Shown here one piece after another: positions 6,894 to 16,129 of a DNA stretch of 64,000 nt (positions are counted from its first letter, which is position 1; each line of letters opens with the position of its first letter). The notes beneath the pieces are model-generated. The model made no database searches. It was not told the origin of the DNA and worked only from the letters and a program-made list of their open reading frames with translations. The stretch lies in NCBI GenBank assembly GCA_003249225.1, contig QKJQ01000019.1, positions 62,001 to 126,000 of the forward strand, in the 5' to 3' direction. This stretch comes from Clostridia bacterium (GTDB taxonomy: Bacteria; Bacillota; Clostridia; Lachnospirales; Lachnospiraceae). A program made the translations under genes and the position numbers.

Positions 6894-8270
6894 ATGAAGA
6901 AAACTTATGTCATCGATACAAATGTTTTGATTCAATCTCCCAATGCTATTGAATGCTTTGAGGATAACACTGTCGTACTTCCGCTTGTTGTTATTGAAGA
7001 ACTTGATAATCTGAAAAACGCCGAAGGCGAAAAAGGTGCGAATGCAAGAAGTGCTATACGGTTGCTTGAGCACTACCGGCAAAATGGCAATCTGCTGCTT
7101 GGAACCCCAACGAAAAATGGAGGAATGCTTCGAATTGAGAAAAATTATATAGACGTAACCCTTTTGGAGGATCTTCCGGATAATAAATCCGACAACCGAA
7201 TCTTAAAGGTCTGCAAGGGTCTGATGGATGCAAATGCAACCGAAAAGATCATTCTGGTATCAAAAGACATACTGCTGCGAATCAAAGCCCAGATTCTGGG
7301 TATTATGACCGAAGATTACACAACCGAACAAGTCGCAAGTGAATATTCACAATACAACGGCCGCAGCGAATTATTTGCTGATGAGGCTGCTTTTTTGAAC
7401 TTCAAAAAAAACGGCCTTTCACTAAATGATGTCTACATCACAGATGAAGAAGGCAGTCGAAAGGATGTACAGCTTATCAGAAATGAATTTGTCCTGATCA
7501 AAGCTGACCAGTCGAATAAAAAGACCCAGCTTGGAAGATTTGACGGAGAACGAATCGTAGCCCTCCAATACAGAAAGGCACGTCCTTATGGCGTAAAGCC
7601 CAAAAACGCAGGTCAGTACTTTTTACAGGAAGCACTTCTTGAAAGTCCTGAAAATGCACCGCTTGTTATTGTTAAAGGAATGGCCGGTACGGCAAAAACC
7701 TTCTACTCGCTTGCCGTCGGACTTGAAAAAATACTGAACAGCGAGAAGCCATCCTACCGAAAAATACTGATCAGCCGTCCCAATGCCCAGTTTGACAACG
7801 ATATCGGATTCCTTCCCGGCACCGAACAGGAGAAAATATCTCCGCTTATGCGTCCGATCATAGACAATCTGGAACAGCTTCTCGACTCTGATGAGGAAGA
7901 GCGTTATAAGAATGAAAAAGAATTGTCAGGAAAAATTGAAGAAGTTTTCGAACGTGGTATAATAGTAGCAGAAGCCATGAATTTTATCCGTGGACGTTCC
8001 TTTGTTCAAACTTATCTTATTATTGACGAAGCTCAGAACATGACTCCAAAACAGATCACAGGTGTCATTACAAGAGCCGGAAAAGGAACAAAAGTCATTC
8101 TGCTTGGCGATCCCAAACAGATCGACACACCATTTTTGGACGAACGGACGAACGGATTATCCTATGCTTCTGAAAAAATGAAAGGTAGTCCTTTATGCTA
8201 TCAGATTACACTTAGTTCAGATGAATGTGAGCGTTCCGCTCTGGCAATGGATGCAATCAGCAGAATGTAA
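6894..8270 (+). CDS. PIN-PhoH fusion ATPase/ribonuclease
   Basis: 458 residues. The N-terminal PIN domain (about 1-150) begins KKTYVIDTNVLIQ with the metal-binding aspartate, and has EELDNLK and the later acidic SDNR. The C-terminal PhoH helicase-like ATPase has Walker A GMAGTAKT (residues 262-269) and Walker B YLIIDEAQNM. PIN-PhoH (PhoH2-type) proteins are ATP-dependent RNA unwinding nucleases, often in toxin-like or phosphate-starvation contexts. ATG 6894 is chosen (GAGAGG at 9 nt); an ATG 9 nt upstream overlaps the SD. It is first in a tight operon with ppk1, ppx and rpiR, so a role linked to phosphate stress is inferred. Confidence 0.9.
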   Translation: MKKTYVIDTNVLIQSPNAIECFEDNTVVLPLVVIEELDNLKNAEGEKGANARSAIRLLEHYRQNGNLLLGTPTKNGGMLRIEKNYIDVTLLEDLPDNKSDNRILKVCKGLMDANATEKIILVSKDILLRIKAQILGIMTEDYTTEQVASEYSQYNGRSELFADEAAFLNFKKNGLSLNDVYITDEEGSRKDVQLIRNEFVLIKADQSNKKTQLGRFDGERIVALQYRKARPYGVKPKNAGQYFLQEALLESPENAPLVIVKGMAGTAKTFYSLAVGLEKILNSEKPSYRKILISRPNAQFDNDIGFLPGTEQEKISPLMRPIIDNLEQLLDSDEEERYKNEKELSGKIEEVFERGIIVAEAMNFIRGRSFVQTYLIIDEAQNMTPKQITGVITRAGKGTKVILLGDPKQIDTPFLDERTNGLSYASEKMKGSPLCYQITLSSDECERSALAMDAISRM

Positions 8271-8311
8271 TTTAATCTATACTAGTATTAACTGAACAGA
8301 AAGAGGAGTTT

Positions 8312-10348
8312 ATGGAAAAGAACTGTTATATGAACCGGGAAGTCTCCTGGTTGAAATTCAATGAAAGAGTGTTGGATGAGGCAACGGATCCGGCCGTCCC
8401 TTTGTGTGAAAGACTGAACTTCATCTCGATCTTTCAAAGCAACCTTGAAGAATTTTTTATGATTCGTGTCGGAACAATACAAGATCAAATGCTGTTAAAA
8501 GATACCATTCACGACAACAAAACGAACATGACCGATCGCGAGCAGCTTCAGGCAATCATTGATATCACAACACCGCTCTGCCTGAAACGTGACAAGATCT
8601 ATGCTTCAATTATGAAAGAGATTGCTGCATATGGCGTCCAGTTCATAAAATTCACAGATCTGACAAAAGAAGAGTCTTCCTATATGGAGAATTATTTTGA
8701 TTCGGAGATATCACCTCTTCTTTCTCCTATGATTGTGGGTAAGAAGCAGTCTTTTCCCTTCATGGCAAATGGACTGATCTATGCGGTTGTTGTTATGGAA
8801 ACCGTCCGCGGCAAAGAAAAGATCGGTATCATCCACAGTGGCGGCATGCTTTTCGAGCGTATGGTCTCACTTCCTTCCAGACCCGGCACCTATATGCTTG
8901 TCGAAGAACTTATCCTTCATTTTGTTCCAAAGATATTTGACCAGTATAATATCCTTGGCAAGTCATTGGTTAAAATAACAAGAAATGCAGATATCAATAT
9001 GGAAGCGCTTGATGACGAAGATCTGAATTACCGTGACCTTATGGCAGAAGCAGTCCGTATGCGTAAGAAACTGGCCCCAGTCCGCCTGGAACTGACAAGG
9101 GAACTGGATCATACGATCATTCAGGCACTGTGTTCAAATCTTGGACTTTCGAAATCCCGTGTATTTCTGTCCAATGTTCCCCTGAATATGAATTTTGTTC
9201 CGCGTATTCGGGATGCCCTTCGTGAATACAGTGATTTATTCTATCCAAAACATATGCCGGCATGGCCTGCTTCTCTTGATAAAACCCGCAGTATGTTCGC
9301 ACAAGTCGCTGAAAAAGATATCCTGTTACACTACCCCTATGATTCGATCAAGCCATTTCTGAACCTGCTTCAGGAAGCGATTGACGACGATTCGGTCATC
9401 TCGATAAAGATGACCCTGTATCGGCTGGCTTCTCAGAGCAAAGTCGTTGAAGCACTGATCGAAGCGGCTGAAAACGGAAAAGAAGTTGTCGTTCTTGTTG
9501 AATTAAAAGCTCGCTTCGATGAGGAGAACAACATTGAATGGTCAAGACGTCTTGAGAACGCAGGCTGCCAGGTCATCTACGGAATCGATGGCGTTAAAGT
9601 ACATTCAAAGCTTTGTCTTATCACACGCAGAGTTGATAAAAAGTTAGAATATATTACACAGATCGGAACCGGTAATTTCAATGAAAAAACAGCAGAACTC
9701 TATACTGATCTGGCTCTGATTACCGCCAATCCGGTTCTTGGAAATGAAATTGCCGCACTCTTTCGCCAGATTGGTGTGGATGAAATTGCAACCGCACAGC
9801 CAAATCTCCTGATTGCACCAAGCGGTCTGCAGAACAAACTCATTGAAATGATCGATGAACAGATTGCACTTGCTGAGCTTGGAAAACCAGCCTACATTGG
9901 AATCAAGATCAATTCCATTACCGATATAACATTGATCAACAAATTGATCGAAGCCTCTATGCATCATGTGAAAATCGAAATGATTGTCCGCGGTATCTGT
10001 TGTCTGATTCCGGAGGTCGAAGGAGTTACCGACTACATTACAGTAAAAAGTATCGTCGGAAGATTTCTTGAACACTCCAGAATTTACATCTTTGGTGCAG
10101 AAAATTCCAAAATATACATTGGTTCTGCCGACTGGATGACAAGAAATACACTTCGCAGGATTGAAGTCGCTGTCCCTATTTTTGATGAAGACCTGAAAAA
10201 GAAGCTGCTCTCCATCTTTGCGATACAGCTTCGTGATAATTGTAAGACCAGAATCCTTCATGCAGACGGAAATTATGAACGAATCGAAGCAACGGAAGCT
10301 CTGGTCAATTCACAGGAATATTTTTCATCCATGAACAATCAATTGTAA
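8312..10348 (+). CDS. ppk1: Polyphosphate kinase 1
   Basis: 678 residues, normal for PPK1, which polymerises ATP gamma-phosphate into polyphosphate reversibly. The N-terminal domain begins NREVSWLKFNERVLDEA. The two phospholipase-D-like catalytic halves carry His431 in KVHSKLCLI, the expected phosphorylated residue, and His588 in FLEHSRIYIFG. SD GAGGAG precedes ATG 8312. The gap from phoH is 41 bp and to ppx 31 bp, so synthesis and hydrolysis of polyphosphate are co-transcribed. Confidence 0.97.
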   Translation: MEKNCYMNREVSWLKFNERVLDEATDPAVPLCERLNFISIFQSNLEEFFMIRVGTIQDQMLLKDTIHDNKTNMTDREQLQAIIDITTPLCLKRDKIYASIMKEIAAYGVQFIKFTDLTKEESSYMENYFDSEISPLLSPMIVGKKQSFPFMANGLIYAVVVMETVRGKEKIGIIHSGGMLFERMVSLPSRPGTYMLVEELILHFVPKIFDQYNILGKSLVKITRNADINMEALDDEDLNYRDLMAEAVRMRKKLAPVRLELTRELDHTIIQALCSNLGLSKSRVFLSNVPLNMNFVPRIRDALREYSDLFYPKHMPAWPASLDKTRSMFAQVAEKDILLHYPYDSIKPFLNLLQEAIDDDSVISIKMTLYRLASQSKVVEALIEAAENGKEVVVLVELKARFDEENNIEWSRRLENAGCQVIYGIDGVKVHSKLCLITRRVDKKLEYITQIGTGNFNEKTAELYTDLALITANPVLGNEIAALFRQIGVDEIATAQPNLLIAPSGLQNKLIEMIDEQIALAELGKPAYIGIKINSITDITLINKLIEASMHHVKIEMIVRGICCLIPEVEGVTDYITVKSIVGRFLEHSRIYIFGAENSKIYIGSADWMTRNTLRRIEVAVPIFDEDLKKKLLSIFAIQLRDNCKTRILHADGNYERIEATEALVNSQEYFSSMNNQL

Positions 10349-10379
10349 GAAATAAGCAAAAGAAAGGAAGTAAAAAGAT

Positions 10380-11276
10380 ATGTATGGCATAATTGATATA
10401 GGTTCGAACTCAATGAGGTTATCCTGCTTTAAAAGATCGGAAACAGAGCTTTCCTATGTGTTTCACAAAAAGTACATGGCTGGTCTTGCAAGCTATGTCA
10501 CAAAAAAGAACCTGCTTTCAGAACGAGGCATAGACAAAGCAGTGGAGATCCTGCAGGATTTCAAGAAAATCATAGTAAGCGTGGGCATTGAAGACGTATC
10601 CATCATAGCAACTGCTTCCATTCGAAATGTTACGAATACCGAAGAAATTCTGGAACAGATCAAAGAACGGACTGGCCTTGATATTGAGGTCTTGTCGGGA
10701 AGAGAAGAAGCTATGTGTGACTTCATCGGCGCTACGCATTTTACACGGGCTGCCGAAGGGATTGTTGTTGATATCGGTGGCGGCAGTACGGAGCTGGTAT
10801 TCTTCTCAGATAATCAGGCTCAGGAGGCGATCTCCATCCCCTATGGTTCCCTGAATATGTTCACAAAGCATGTCACTAAACTGTTCCCTAAGAAAAAAGA
10901 AGTCCATGAGATCCAGTCTCTGGTTAAAAAGGAACTGAACGACTTAAAACCCTGGAGTGGAAACAATGCCATCCTTGGTGTTGGCGGAACTTCCCGTGCT
11001 GTATGCAAGCTGTACAACGATTATTACGGCTTACCGATATCCAATCGTAAACTTCAGTGTGATATGCTTTCAAAGCTTCTTGAAGAATTAAAGGAAGATA
11101 AAGATTTTTGCATGAAGAAACTGCTTCAGATCGTTCCAGAGCGTATTCACACTATACTGCCAGGCTTATTAATACTCGATGAAATCATAAAATTCTATGA
11201 TTGCAAGCATGTTGAGATTTCATCCTGGGGTGTAAGAGAAGGTTATCTGATCGAAAAAATATCAAGTACTGTATAA
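10380..11276 (+). CDS. ppx: Ppx/GppA family exopolyphosphatase
   Basis: 298 residues, the short two-domain form of the ASKHA-fold Ppx/GppA family. IIDIGSNSMRL is the first phosphate-binding loop, VVDIGGGSTELVF the second and ILGVGGTSRAV the third. It removes terminal phosphate from polyphosphate or pppGpp; the long C-terminal domains of E. coli Ppx are absent. It sits directly after ppk1 (31 bp), supporting a polyphosphate substrate. SD AAGGAAG. Confidence 0.93.
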   Translation: MYGIIDIGSNSMRLSCFKRSETELSYVFHKKYMAGLASYVTKKNLLSERGIDKAVEILQDFKKIIVSVGIEDVSIIATASIRNVTNTEEILEQIKERTGLDIEVLSGREEAMCDFIGATHFTRAAEGIVVDIGGGSTELVFFSDNQAQEAISIPYGSLNMFTKHVTKLFPKKKEVHEIQSLVKKELNDLKPWSGNNAILGVGGTSRAVCKLYNDYYGLPISNRKLQCDMLSKLLEELKEDKDFCMKKLLQIVPERIHTILPGLLILDEIIKFYDCKHVEISSWGVREGYLIEKISSTV

Positions 11277-11307
11277 CGTTTCATAGATTTCAGGAAAGGA
11301 TACCGGC

Positions 11308-12204
11308 ATGAACAGAGACATTGAATATGAAATCAGGAGGAATTACAAACGGCTTCGACCATCCGAGAGAAAAGTCGCAGACTACCTCCTACGCATGAAT
11401 GACTCACCTGAAAACCTGACCATGACTGATCTTGCCAGATTTGCCGGTATCAGCCAGCCTACCATAATGCGTTTTGCCAACACCATAGGATGCCGGGGAT
11501 TTCGTGAATTAAAACAACGATTGCTGATAGACTACCCCAACCGAATTACAACCCAGAAGGGAATTGCTCTGTCCGATCATCCCTTTCCTTCATCAGGTTT
11601 ATCGGAGCAATCCCAGTCAAATCCTGCGGCTTATTTACCAAATGAAAAATCAAGCAAACTGGATGCGGTTCCTCTTACGGTCGTTTCGAACGCTTCCCGG
11701 ATGCTGCAATCTCTGTTGGCTGAAATGTCTCCCATCGAATATAAGAAACTCATTTCAAAAATGGCAAAAGCAAAGCATATCGTTCTTGTCGGCGAAGAAA
11801 CTTCCGGCTTTGTTGTGGAGGAACTTTCTTCAAAATTAAAGCATCTTGAACTTCACTGCACCTCCTATAATGTTCATACGTTTCAAATGCTGAACCTGAG
11901 CAATCTGACACAGAATGATATCATTGTATTTCTTTCCTGCGCCGTATCCCCAGCGAAAACAACAAAAGTACTGCAATATGCAGCAAAATCAAATGCTGCA
12001 CTTGCAGTACTCGTGAACCGTGAACTACCGGCATTAAAAAAACTTGCGGATATCAGTATTGTAACGACACCACATCCATCACCTTATGAAAACTCGATCT
12101 ATTCCGTAACCTCTCAGTTATCCCTTGTCGAAATGATCTATGCCGGTCTGCTGTGCGAAAAAACAGGTCGAATATCCGATGATAATTTCATTTTCAATCA
12201 ATGA
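11308..12204 (+). CDS. MurR/RpiR-family transcriptional regulator
   Basis: 298 residues. An N-terminal HTH_6 domain (about 1-80: LRPSERKVADYLL, TMTDLARFAGISQPTIMRFANTIGCRGF) is followed by an SIS sugar-phosphate binding domain (about 140-270: AKHIVLVGEETSGFV, IVFLSCAVSPAKTTKVL). RpiR proteins sense phosphosugars. Here the gene ends a polyphosphate operon (31 bp after ppx), so it may regulate that operon or the neighbouring sugar genes. Its last 11 bp overlap the 3' end of the convergent fucU gene. Confidence 0.9.
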   Translation: MNRDIEYEIRRNYKRLRPSERKVADYLLRMNDSPENLTMTDLARFAGISQPTIMRFANTIGCRGFRELKQRLLIDYPNRITTQKGIALSDHPFPSSGLSEQSQSNPAAYLPNEKSSKLDAVPLTVVSNASRMLQSLLAEMSPIEYKKLISKMAKAKHIVLVGEETSGFVVEELSSKLKHLELHCTSYNVHTFQMLNLSNLTQNDIIVFLSCAVSPAKTTKVLQYAAKSNAALAVLVNRELPALKKLADISIVTTPHPSPYENSIYSVTSQLSLVEMIYAGLLCEKTGRISDDNFIFNQ

Positions 12205-12634
12205 CTACACCTTTTTGTAACATGATATTCGCATACAAAGCAGCTTCGCCGGTCGCTATAATGGCATACGCTGTTTTTGCTTCTTCATAAAAGGCAAAAC
12301 GCTCGATGTTGCCAACGGTCTTACTGCCACGGCTGTCATGTTTTGTTACAATCTCCTTATACGTATCCCAGATTGGGGTCTTTACAGGGTCGCCTGGCAT
12401 TACTTCCATAAGGTTCACCGGATGATCCACGTAGGTGTCCAGCGGAAATACCTGAAGAATTGCATCCAGAAGCTCCGGCACCCCGTGTCCGTCACAACGA
12501 ATCACAATCGCGTCTTTTCCCATACTTTCTGCAGGAAAGTTACCGTCTGAAATAACAAGCCGGTCACTGTGTCCCATTTCGCATAATACCTTTAACAGTT
12601 CTGGTGATAAAATCTTTGGAATCCCTTTTAACAT
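12194..12634 (-). CDS. fucU: RbsD/FucU family sugar mutarotase
   Basis: 146 residues. FucU catalyses anomer interconversion of L-fucose, RbsD that of ribose. MLKGIPKILSPELLKVLCEMGHSDRLVISDGNFPA carries the family histidine and aspartate near the N-terminus; YEEAKTAYAIIATGE near the C-terminus is FucU-like rather than RbsD-like. ATG 12632-12634 follows AGGAGG by 5 nt; the ATG further upstream overlaps that SD. It lies downstream of the aldo/keto reductase (103-bp gap), probably the end of the dehydrogenase operon read divergently from araC. Confidence 0.88.
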   Translation of the reverse strand: MLKGIPKILSPELLKVLCEMGHSDRLVISDGNFPAESMGKDAIVIRCDGHGVPELLDAILQVFPLDTYVDHPVNLMEVMPGDPVKTPIWDTYKEIVTKHDSRGSKTVGNIERFAFYEEAKTAYAIIATGEAALYANIMLQKGVVID

Positions 12635-12737
12635 AACAACCTCCTGCATTTATACTCATGTCTTTATAGCGTAAATCTTGAAATTTTGATCAGTTTACTA
12701 TTTCAACTGGCGTCAGAATATGCATCCCGATAACTTA

Positions 12738-13745
12738 TTACTTGGTTATCGTTCCATCCATATCCCACAGATCTTCCCAGCCTTTTGCGCCCTCCCAAAG
12801 GAATACCTGGCCTTTGATCAGACGGCAGTTCTTGTCTGCTCCCGCAATCTTGTCCATCTCTTCTTTGGTAAGCGGGTCTTCGGTAGCACACTTTAAATTG
12901 CTGACGAACTGTGATTCTTTTACAGAGAACGGTATCGGAACCTGTCCTCGCTGAACAGCCCACTTCAGGCAGACAACGGCTGGATGAATGTTGTGTGCTT
13001 TGGCTGCTGCTACAATCTCCTGCAGCTCTGTATCTGCAACATCTTCTGCGGTTCGGTCACGTTCCGGACGGGACGGGGAACCAATCGGACAATAGCCGAT
13101 CGGAATGATCTTATTCGCAACAGCATAATCGAACAGTTCTTGCTGCTGGAAGCTTGGATGGAGTTCCATCTCAAGAGCTGCCGGCTGAATCTTACAAAGA
13201 GGAAGCACAGCTTTTAATTTTGCCACTGTCATATTCGACATTCCGATATGTTTTACAAGTCCCATCTCGACCAGCTGTTCACACTGCTGCCATGTGTCCA
13301 TAAATTCTTCAATGGAAAATGGTTTTGAATCAGGATTTCTGGAATCTCCGCTGCACTTTGGTGCATGGTAGTTCGGGAAAGGCCAGTGGACAAAATACAG
13401 ATCGATATATTCTAACTGTAAATCTTTCAGGCTTTCCTTGCAAGCTTTTATTACTTCTCTGTGTCTGTCATTCCATACCTTTGAGGTAACGAAAAGTTCT
13501 TCTCTTGTTACAACTCCTTCTGACAGTACACGGCTCAATACTTTTCCGATCTGATCTTCATTCTGATAAACAGCTGCACAGTCAATCAGACGATATCCGC
13601 ATTTGATTGCCTGATATACCGCTTCTGATACAACATCCGCACCGTATTTGTCCGAGCCGAATGTTCCAAGACCAACCCCCGGCATTACCGCTCCGGTAAA
13701 CAGGGTATGGGATGGAACCAGGGCTGGGTTCACGACTTCACTCAT
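12738..13745 (-). CDS. Aldo/keto reductase (xylose/aldose reductase type)
   Basis: 335 residues with the AKR tetrad: Asp in RLIDCAAVYQNE, Tyr in the same segment, Lys in FVTSKVW and His in YFVHWPF. GVGLGTFGSDK opens the barrel and PIPFSVKESQF is the nucleotide-binding loop. It should reduce a sugar or aldehyde with NAD(P)H. ATG 13743-13745 follows GGAGG closely. A longer reading starting MCLACHRSFKL is translated leader repeat and is rejected. The gene lies between the zinc dehydrogenase and fucU, consistent with an oxidoreductive sugar pathway. Confidence 0.92.
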   Translation of the reverse strand: MSEVVNPALVPSHTLFTGAVMPGVGLGTFGSDKYGADVVSEAVYQAIKCGYRLIDCAAVYQNEDQIGKVLSRVLSEGVVTREELFVTSKVWNDRHREVIKACKESLKDLQLEYIDLYFVHWPFPNYHAPKCSGDSRNPDSKPFSIEEFMDTWQQCEQLVEMGLVKHIGMSNMTVAKLKAVLPLCKIQPAALEMELHPSFQQQELFDYAVANKIIPIGYCPIGSPSRPERDRTAEDVADTELQEIVAAAKAHNIHPAVVCLKWAVQRGQVPIPFSVKESQFVSNLKCATEDPLTKEEMDKIAGADKNCRLIKGQVFLWEGAKGWEDLWDMDGTITK

Positions 13746-13760
13746 ATTTCCTCCATTCCT

Positions 13761-13848
13761 GCGCTTCTCTTTGCGCATAACAAGTTTGAACGAGCGGTGA
13801 CACGCGAGACACAAACTTGCTTGTGAAAGAATTACCTAATTCTTTCAC
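13761..13848 (-). repeat. Leader repeat, copy B
   Basis: On the gene strand: hairpin GTGAAAGAATT/AATTCTTTCAC, then CAAGTTTG...CAAACTTG closing a second hairpin, then GCGC-AAAGAGAA-GCGC immediately before AGGAATGGAGG and the start codon of the aldo/keto reductase. Confidence 0.8.
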
Positions 13849-13906
13849 TCTTCCTCCTTATTGCACTTAGTTTCTGTGCATGGTAAGTTTGGTTTTAACC
13901 CGACCT

Positions 13907-14971
13907 CTATTTTTCACTCTGATCTCCGAAGACAACGGCTACTTTACCGCAGTGTCCGCCTTCCATCAACGCATACGCTTCGGATGCCTGTTCTAATTCA
14001 AATTCGTCGGTAATCAGGTCTTCCGGATGAATGTTCCAACGAACCAGACGCTCCACAAGTTCTTCCATTCTCCAAAGACTGGTAACCCATGAACCATAGA
14101 TCGTTTTCTGACCATGTATAATATCAGGGCTTGGATTAAAGGAAACGGTTCCTCCTTCTCCGACCATAGCCATCTTGCCCCACTCACGTGTCGCACGGAT
14201 TGCAAGCTGTCTGCCCGGATCACTGGCACTGGCATCAAATGCACGTTCCACGCCATGTCCGCCTGTTACAGCAAGTATCTGGTCAAGGGCATCCGGACCA
14301 GCTTTGATGATATGATCTGCGAGTCCAAGCTTTTTCGTAAGTTCTATTCTGTAATCGTTTGTCTCAACACCGATTAATTTATTTGCTCCCATTGCCTTTG
14401 CAAGCATTAATGCTGCCAGACCTACAGGACCAAGACCAACAACAAGAACGGCATCATTTCCGCATACACCGACTTTTTCGATTGCTTCATAAACAGTACC
14501 AAATCCGCAGGCTACCTGAGCACCATCTTTGTATGTAAGTTCATCAGGAAGTGCAATGAGGTCTTTTTCATCTGCTAAAATGTAAGGAGCCATTCCACCG
14601 TTTCTCTGCCAGCCGTATGCTGCACGATGAGGGCTGGAACAGGAGATATAATATCCGCGGCGGCAGTCATTGCAGACACCACAGCCTGAAATATGATAAA
14701 TGATGACTCTGTCGCCTTTTTTAAAGCGTTTTAATCCTTCGCCTTCTTCCACGATCACACCGCAAGGTTCATGTCCGGCTACCATTCCAGGGGTATATCC
14801 TTCCGGACCCTTTCCAAGATGCTCTCTGTAAATGCAACGGATATCACTTCCGCAGATTGTTGTTGCTTTTGTTTTTACCAGAACCTGACCATGTCCCGGC
14901 TTTGGAATATCAAACTCTTTTAATTCTACCGTACTGTTACCGGGTAAGATCGCACCCATCATTTTAGCCAT
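13907..14971 (-). CDS. Zinc-dependent medium-chain alcohol/polyol dehydrogenase
   Basis: 354 residues. Catalytic zinc ligands are seen in TICGSD and GHEPCG; the structural zinc lobe has four cysteines in [17 protein letters not shown]. The Rossmann motif is [11 protein letters not shown]. This is the sorbitol/threonine/alcohol dehydrogenase superfamily, oxidising a secondary alcohol of a sugar or polyol with NAD(P). ATG 14969-14971 follows GGAGG by 8 nt. It is first in the operon with the aldo/keto reductase and fucU, divergent from araC, which probably regulates it. Confidence 0.92.
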   Translation of the reverse strand: MAKMMGAILPGNSTVELKEFDIPKPGHGQVLVKTKATTICGSDIRCIYREHLGKGPEGYTPGMVAGHEPCGVIVEEGEGLKRFKKGDRVIIYHISGCGVCNDCRRGYYISCSSPHRAAYGWQRNGGMAPYILADEKDLIALPDELTYKDGAQVACGFGTVYEAIEKVGVCGNDAVLVVGLGPVGLAALMLAKAMGANKLIGVETNDYRIELTKKLGLADHIIKAGPDALDQILAVTGGHGVERAFDASASDPGRQLAIRATREWGKMAMVGEGGTVSFNPSPDIIHGQKTIYGSWVTSLWRMEELVERLVRWNIHPEDLITDEFELEQASEAYALMEGGHCGKVAVVFGDQSEK

Positions 14972-15075
14972 TGTAATTACCTCCATAAATAAATTAACAT
15001 TTCTTCGTATCACTGTGTGATGAATTTTGTATGCATACGTTTCTGAATATAACGTACCTTTTTATTCATGATTTC

Positions 15076-15103
15076 ATTATATCAAAACCTGTGTAGGTTG
15101 TAA
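15076..15103 (-). promoter_or_regulatory. Promoter of the dehydrogenase operon
   Basis: Minus-strand TTACAA (15098-15103), 16-bp spacer, TATAAT (15076-15081), 105 bp before the start codon. Confidence 0.6.
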
Positions 15104-15157
15104 TAGAAATACATGACATTTTTATGATTTTTATGTCGCATCGGCGCATATTTTAGT

Positions 15158-15186
15158 TTGACGTAACAACAAGCTTCTGATACTAT
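15158..15186 (+). promoter_or_regulatory. Promoter of araC-type regulator
   Basis: TTGACG (15158-15163), 17-bp spacer, TACTAT (15181-15186); the start codon is at 15220 after GAGG. Confidence 0.65.
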
Positions 15187-15219
15187 AAAAGTAATTAATT
15201 CTGTGACGAGGTGTACTAT

Positions 15220-16086
15220 ATGCAAACTGCTTTTCACGATCTGGATATTCAGTTTACGTTAGAAAACTATAAATTTCATGCGTTGAATTTCGTTGTGGAA
15301 CGATTTCTTCGTTCGGTGCCCAGACATAGTCACAGCAGTAACAGCTATGAGATACACTACATTTCATCAGGGCATGGTCAGGCTACCATTGACGGTCTGG
15401 TCTATTCGGTTGAACCTAATACCCTTTATGTTACAGGTCCTCATATTGAACACGAACAGGTACCTGATAAGCAGGATCCCATGACTGAATACTGTATATA
15501 TCTGAAAATCGAGCCAAAAGCGATGGAAAAACGACCGGAAAAGGTTTCCCGAACTTCTTTTTTGCATCGTTTTGAAACTACACATTTCTGGTTCGGGCAG
15601 GATACCCAGAATCTATATCCGGTCATCCAGCAGATCTTCTATGAACTGGAGCATGAGCACACCGGGTACCTGTCACAGGTCGATGCACTGCTTCGTCAGC
15701 TCATCATACAACTGGTAAGAAATTATGAGGACCGTCAGGAAAGCAAGATCCATTATCCGACTTCCAATCTGGTCGACAGTAAATATCTTATTATCGAAGA
15801 ATGTTTTTTATATGAATACTCCTCCATTACTCTGGAAGAACTTTCAAAACGTCTTGGTCTTGGCTCACGTCAGACAGAGCGTCTGCTTCGCCAGCATTAC
15901 GATAAGACCTTTATGCAGAAAAAAACGGAAGCCAAGATGTCTGCTGCTGCCCTGCTGCTGTCCGATGCCTCGGTCAGCATTACAGAAGTGGCAAATCATC
16001 TTGGCTATTCGTCGGTAGAACATTTTTCAACTGCATTTAAACGATATTATCATAAGTCGGCAAGGGAATTCCGTAAAACAAAATAA
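15220..16086 (+). CDS. AraC-family transcriptional regulator with cupin sensor domain
   Basis: 288 residues. The N-terminal half is a cupin-like ligand domain (VPRHSHSSNSYEIHYISSGHG, the H...E arrangement; LYVTGPHIEHEQVP). The C-terminal AraC double HTH is visible as ITLEELSKRLGLGSRQTERLLRQHYDKTF and VSITEVANHLGYSSVEHFSTAFKRYY. It is divergent from the dehydrogenase-reductase-fucU genes with a 248-bp shared upstream region, so it probably activates them in response to a sugar. ATG 15220 is preferred over a GTG 9 nt upstream, which overlaps the SD. Confidence 0.92.
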   Translation: MQTAFHDLDIQFTLENYKFHALNFVVERFLRSVPRHSHSSNSYEIHYISSGHGQATIDGLVYSVEPNTLYVTGPHIEHEQVPDKQDPMTEYCIYLKIEPKAMEKRPEKVSRTSFLHRFETTHFWFGQDTQNLYPVIQQIFYELEHEHTGYLSQVDALLRQLIIQLVRNYEDRQESKIHYPTSNLVDSKYLIIEECFLYEYSSITLEELSKRLGLGSRQTERLLRQHYDKTFMQKKTEAKMSAAALLLSDASVSITEVANHLGYSSVEHFSTAFKRYYHKSAREFRKTK

Positions 16087-16129
16087 CCTCTCATAACGGC
16101 AGTCATAAACCATTCTTATCTTTTACCGT

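Noticed and set aside
9644..10261. 205-codon open frame on the minus strand
   Set aside because: Antisense to ppk1, whose conserved catalytic sequence is on the plus strand.
13746..13814. N-terminal extension MCLACHRSFKL of the aldo/keto reductase, similar to MCLARHRSFKL before the GH2 gene
   Set aside because: The shared peptide is a translation of the leader repeat in both places; a good SD and ATG lie just downstream.
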